Source of the DNA: DATAFF01 sp036257595
Lineage (GTDB): Bacteria > Pseudomonadota > Alphaproteobacteria > Rhizobiales > Aestuariivirgaceae
Direction: 5' to 3'
Assembly: GCA_036257595.1 (NCBI GenBank)
Contig: DATAFF010000102.1
Location: 1-26,389, forward strand
DNA: 26,389 bases
The notes under the pieces are model-generated. The model saw only the letters and a program-made list of their open reading frames with translations, had not been told where the DNA came from and ran no database searches. The position numbers and the translations under genes are program-made. The first letter of the stretch is position 1; every line of letters begins with the position of its first letter. Shown here piece after piece: positions 24,438 through 26,389 of this stretch.

Positions 24438-24454
24438 CTGAACAAGTCGTTCAG
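24438..24454. promoter_or_regulatory. Candidate operator CTGAAC-N5-GTTCAG upstream of paralogue A
   Basis: CTGAAC at 24438-24443 and GTTCAG at 24449-24454 are perfect 6-bp arms around AAGTC. A dyad of the same spacing, GTGAAC-N5-GTTCAC, occurs at a similar distance upstream of paralogue B. Conservation of both position and symmetry suggests a shared regulator. Confidence 0.5.
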
Positions 24455-24599
24455 TCGTGGTTCATCGGAAAATCAGCCAATGAAAGCGCAAGCTTGGCGG
24501 GCGGAGAGGTCATTCGGCGCCCTGGACAAGCCAGCCGGCCATCGGTCGACGGCGATAACCCTCCAGCCGAAGTGCGTCAGGAAATCGTTGTATGCCAGC

Positions 24600-24756
24600 T
24601 CAACGTGAGTTTCGCGGCAATAGAAGCAGATAGGTCTTGCCGTTTCGTACTGTCAGGTCGAACGCCGTGCCGCGAACACCAATCGTGCCCTGCGGCGTGT
24701 TGATCCTATAGGCCTTCTTGTCGCTGGCGCCGCTGAGAAAGCGAACTGATCCGGAG
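24600..24756 (-). pseudogene. 3' fragment of a FecR-like gene
   Basis: The - strand encodes the last 51 or so residues of the FecR-like protein of 25749-26219, from SGSVRFLSG to the terminal LLLLPRNSR, followed by a stop at 24600-24602. Upstream of the Ser the frame diverges (LVVAGH) and soon meets a stop, and no start codon or signal peptide is present, so the gene is truncated. The encoded residues of the shared segment are identical, while about eight of some 145 bases differ, all at synonymous positions. Together with paralogues A and B it is the remnant of a duplicated [FecR-like + membrane protein] unit. Confidence 0.8.
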
Positions 24757-24925
24757 TGCCCGGCCACGACCAGTTGAGCCTCTTAGTTCGTTTTGCACTT
24801 TACACAACCTAACGAGTGCCTTACGAAAAAACTCATGCGAGCTGCAGCGCCCGGAGTTAGGAATCGCCATTCCCCTGAATGACGGGTCGGAGCATCGGCT
24901 AGAGGACGATCCTAAATCACGTACC

Positions 24926-25399
24926 TTATTCAGAAGAACGCTGGCCGGCCGACGAATATTGTGCCGATGTCATCTTGAACCCGACAAAAAAAATCACCCA
25001 GAGAGCGACGATAGCACCCGCGAATAGGCTAAGGCGCCGCTGAACTACAGCCCATTGCGGCTTCGCATTGGCATCGCGCGCCAAGTCTTCAAGATTCGGG
25101 GGCAGCGGCCGGGCTGCCGCCAGTCGGGCTTTGGCGATATCAATAGCCTTGCGCAATTGCCGATCGGAGTTGAGAACTTCGATCGTCTCTACAGAAGGCA
25201 TCATTGCCGAGCCATTTAACCAAGCCATGCGGTCAAGCACTTGTAAGCGCTGAGAAGGCGGCAACTGCTGAAGAGCTGTTTGCGCATTGTCGAATCGCTG
25301 TGCTCGACGCAGTTCTGGATAGGTGGTTAATACAAGAAAAAAGAGCAATACGCCGGTAATACCCACGCAAATGGGTACGATCACTCGCCGCAAGCTCAT
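24926..25399 (-). CDS. Membrane-anchored protein of unknown function, paralogue B
   Basis: The 157-residue product has N-terminal (about 9-26) and C-terminal (about 127-146) hydrophobic helices and a helical middle, colinear with paralogue A at 23901. Shared segments include RAQRF, RLQVLDR, MPSV and ARPLPPNLEDLARDAN. The start is preceded by AGGGGCGGTC as in paralogue A. It lies downstream of the intact FecR-like gene on the same strand, though a strong terminator at 25541 separates them, so it likely has its own promoter. Function is unknown; the topology suggests a periplasmic helical domain between two inner-membrane helices. Confidence 0.8.
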   Translation of the reverse strand: MSLRRVIVPICVGITGVLLFFLVLTTYPELRRAQRFDNAQTALQQLPPSQRLQVLDRMAWLNGSAMMPSVETIEVLNSDRQLRKAIDIAKARLAAARPLPPNLEDLARDANAKPQWAVVQRRLSLFAGAIVALWVIFFVGFKMTSAQYSSAGQRSSE

Positions 25400-25464
25400 G
25401 GGACCGCCCCTAACGCCCTAGAATATCCAACACGTAAAACTCGTAAAATTCAGCTTAACAGCTG

Positions 25465-25481
25465 GTGAACAGGTGGTTCAC
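25465..25481. promoter_or_regulatory. Candidate operator GTGAAC-N5-GTTCAC upstream of paralogue B
   Basis: GTGAAC at 25465-25470 and GTTCAC at 25476-25481 are perfect 6-bp arms around AGGTG. It lies 66 bases before the paralogue B start and corresponds to the dyad at 24438 upstream of paralogue A. The flanks GCTG and CAGC extend the symmetry with one extra base. Confidence 0.5.
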
Positions 25482-25540
25482 CCAGCATTCTTCTACAATG
25501 CACTGGCTTACTCAAGCGCACTTCTCTTTCAAGGTAAAAG

Positions 25541-25579
25541 AAAAAACCGCCAGAAGAGGACGGCGATCCTTCTGGCGGT
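25541..25579 (-). terminator. Intrinsic terminator downstream of the FecR-like gene
   Basis: ACCGCCAGAAG (25546-25556) and CTTCTGGCGGT (25569-25579) form an 11-bp stem. On the - strand it is followed directly by a run of T residues (complement of 25541-25546). Confidence 0.85.
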
Positions 25580-25748
25580 CTTCGAGCCCTCAGCTTGATC
25601 CGATTCGGGATCGGCAACTAGGGGCAATGGTAGATACCGAACGCTTAATCAAGATGAATGATTTCGGTTAAGACTCGGTAAAATTGGCTCTCAACCGACA
25701 AGCCGCCCTCTTTTGCGGGGAAATGTGGATACGCTAACAATGGCCAGG

Positions 25749-26219
25749 TTAGCGCGAGTTCCTCGGCAACAGAAGCAAATAGGTCTTGCCGTTTCGTACT
25801 GTCAGGTCGAACGCTGTGCCGCGAACACCGATCGTGCCCTGCGGCGTGTTGATCCTATAGGCCTTCTTGTCGCTGGCGCCGCTGAGAAAACGAACCGAAC
25901 CCGAGACCAGCCGAAGTGTGACATTCTTAGCCTTCCCGCCGCCCCCGCTGACATAGCGGTCAACGACGAGAGACGCATTGCGCCCGAGGACGAGCTTGCT
26001 GCCATCTCCTAGCTCAAATTGACCAAGTCCTGTCACGTTGGACCGCAGGCGCTCGTCTCGATAAATCGGGTCTGCCCGGGCGATTACCCGGTTGCCGACC
26101 GCGCCCTCACCACTGACCGTTTCTTGGGCTTCGATTGTACGACCCACTCGTTCAGCGGCCAACGCGCTGCCGGCAAAAAGCATCAAAGCCGATGCTATGG
26201 CGATGGTCTGAATTGACAT
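25749..26219 (-). CDS. Exported FecR-like domain protein
   Basis: The 156-residue product starts at an ATG at 26219 with GAGG nine bases upstream; a GTG at 26258 would bury the signal peptide. Residues 1-21 form a signal peptide ending ALAA. The mature protein is a FecR-type beta domain with GQFELGDGSKLVLGRNASLVVD and the characteristic TPQGTIGVRGTAFDL near the C-terminus. Unlike iron-transport FecR it has no N-terminal anti-sigma helix and no sigma factor gene beside it, so it is a stand-alone periplasmic FecR-domain protein. A truncated copy of its 3' end lies at 24600. A weak sigma-70-like promoter is visible upstream. Confidence 0.85.
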   Translation of the reverse strand: MSIQTIAIASALMLFAGSALAAERVGRTIEAQETVSGEGAVGNRVIARADPIYRDERLRSNVTGLGQFELGDGSKLVLGRNASLVVDRYVSGGGGKAKNVTLRLVSGSVRFLSGASDKKAYRINTPQGTIGVRGTAFDLTVRNGKTYLLLLPRNSR

Positions 26220-26261
26220 GACACCAAACCTCGTAGGGACCAAGCCCTCTATAAACACATC

Positions 26262-26289
26262 AATTTAGCGAAATCTCAATCAGTTGCAA
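26262..26289 (-). promoter_or_regulatory. Possible sigma-70 promoter of the FecR-like gene
   Basis: On the - strand TTGCAA (26284-26289), 16 bases and TAAATT (complement of 26262-26267) resemble a housekeeping promoter about 45 bases before the start codon. Bases beyond 26290 show no supported feature. Confidence 0.3.
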
Positions 26290-26389
26290 AGCCGGTCGCG
26301 ATTGATGCCAAAGGGGGCCTCTATCCCAATTCAGCGTGAAAGCCGAACAATTTTCCTGGAGAAGGCCGACTGAATCCCTTTTCGCTCAC

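Larger units (their letters stand above)
25400..25748. other. 349-base intergenic region
   Basis: This gap contains the candidate operator at 25465-25481 and the terminator at 25541-25579. The part from 25580 to 25748 holds only short imperfect dyads, and I see no convincing gene there. The small + strand open frame at 25465-25671 runs through both the operator and the terminator and is rejected. Confidence 0.6.

Noticed and set aside
24422..24703. A 93-codon + strand open frame in the FecR fragment region
   Set aside because: It runs through the candidate operator and then opposite the FecR-derived sequence, and has no ribosome-binding site or hydrophobic or domain pattern.

Overview
The window looks like chromosome from an alphaproteobacterium, most likely a soil or plant-associated member of the Hyphomicrobiales (Rhizobiales). 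The reasons are the high GC content, a complete PhyR-NepR-EcfG general stress response core (found only in Alphaproteobacteria), five exact GGAAC-N16-CGTT promoters, small proteins of the DUF1328 and DUF3309 type, and catabolic genes for N-methylated amines. The genus cannot be fixed from the sequence alone.

Layout. 1-3.7 kb: the 5' part of a lipoprotein gene cut by the window edge, a small membrane protein, a trehalose-phosphatase, a secreted di-haem protein and a diacylglycerol-kinase-like lipid kinase. 3.7-7.7 kb: a general stress response island. It holds phyR, a candidate non-coding RNA with a C-rich hairpin loop, two small membrane proteins, a small exported protein, the overlapping nepR-ecfG pair, a 40-residue membrane protein and an exported PRC-barrel protein. 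Exact EcfG-type promoters precede phyR, the candidate RNA/DUF1328 unit, the small exported protein, nepR-ecfG and the PRC-barrel gene, so the island is wired as an autoregulated mini-regulon.

7.8-12.8 kb: an RND efflux pump with its membrane fusion protein, and a divergent TetR/BetI-like regulator. 12.8-16.5 kb: an operon of an MttB-family (non-pyrrolysine) methyltransferase homologue and a trimethylamine-dehydrogenase-like iron-sulfur flavoprotein that lacks the flavin-linking cysteine; a perfect TetR-type palindrome sits in its promoter region. 16.5-18.3 kb: a large membrane receptor-like protein with no recognisable output domain. 18.5-23.9 kb: a six-gene + strand operon with a polar amino-acid-type ABC importer (binding protein, ATPase, two permeases), an enolase-superfamily enzyme and an RNase Z-like metallo-beta-lactamase-fold hydrolase. 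23.9-26.2 kb: a lower-GC region with a duplicated [FecR-like gene + membrane protein gene] unit in which one FecR copy survives only as a 3' fragment.

Four copies of a palindromic intergenic repeat built on TGCCTAC heptamers lie at gene ends (about 5.05, 5.8, 7.8 and 16.5 kb). One of them runs into, and supplies the stop codon of, the receptor gene. No tRNA, rRNA, CRISPR array, transposase or phage gene was seen.
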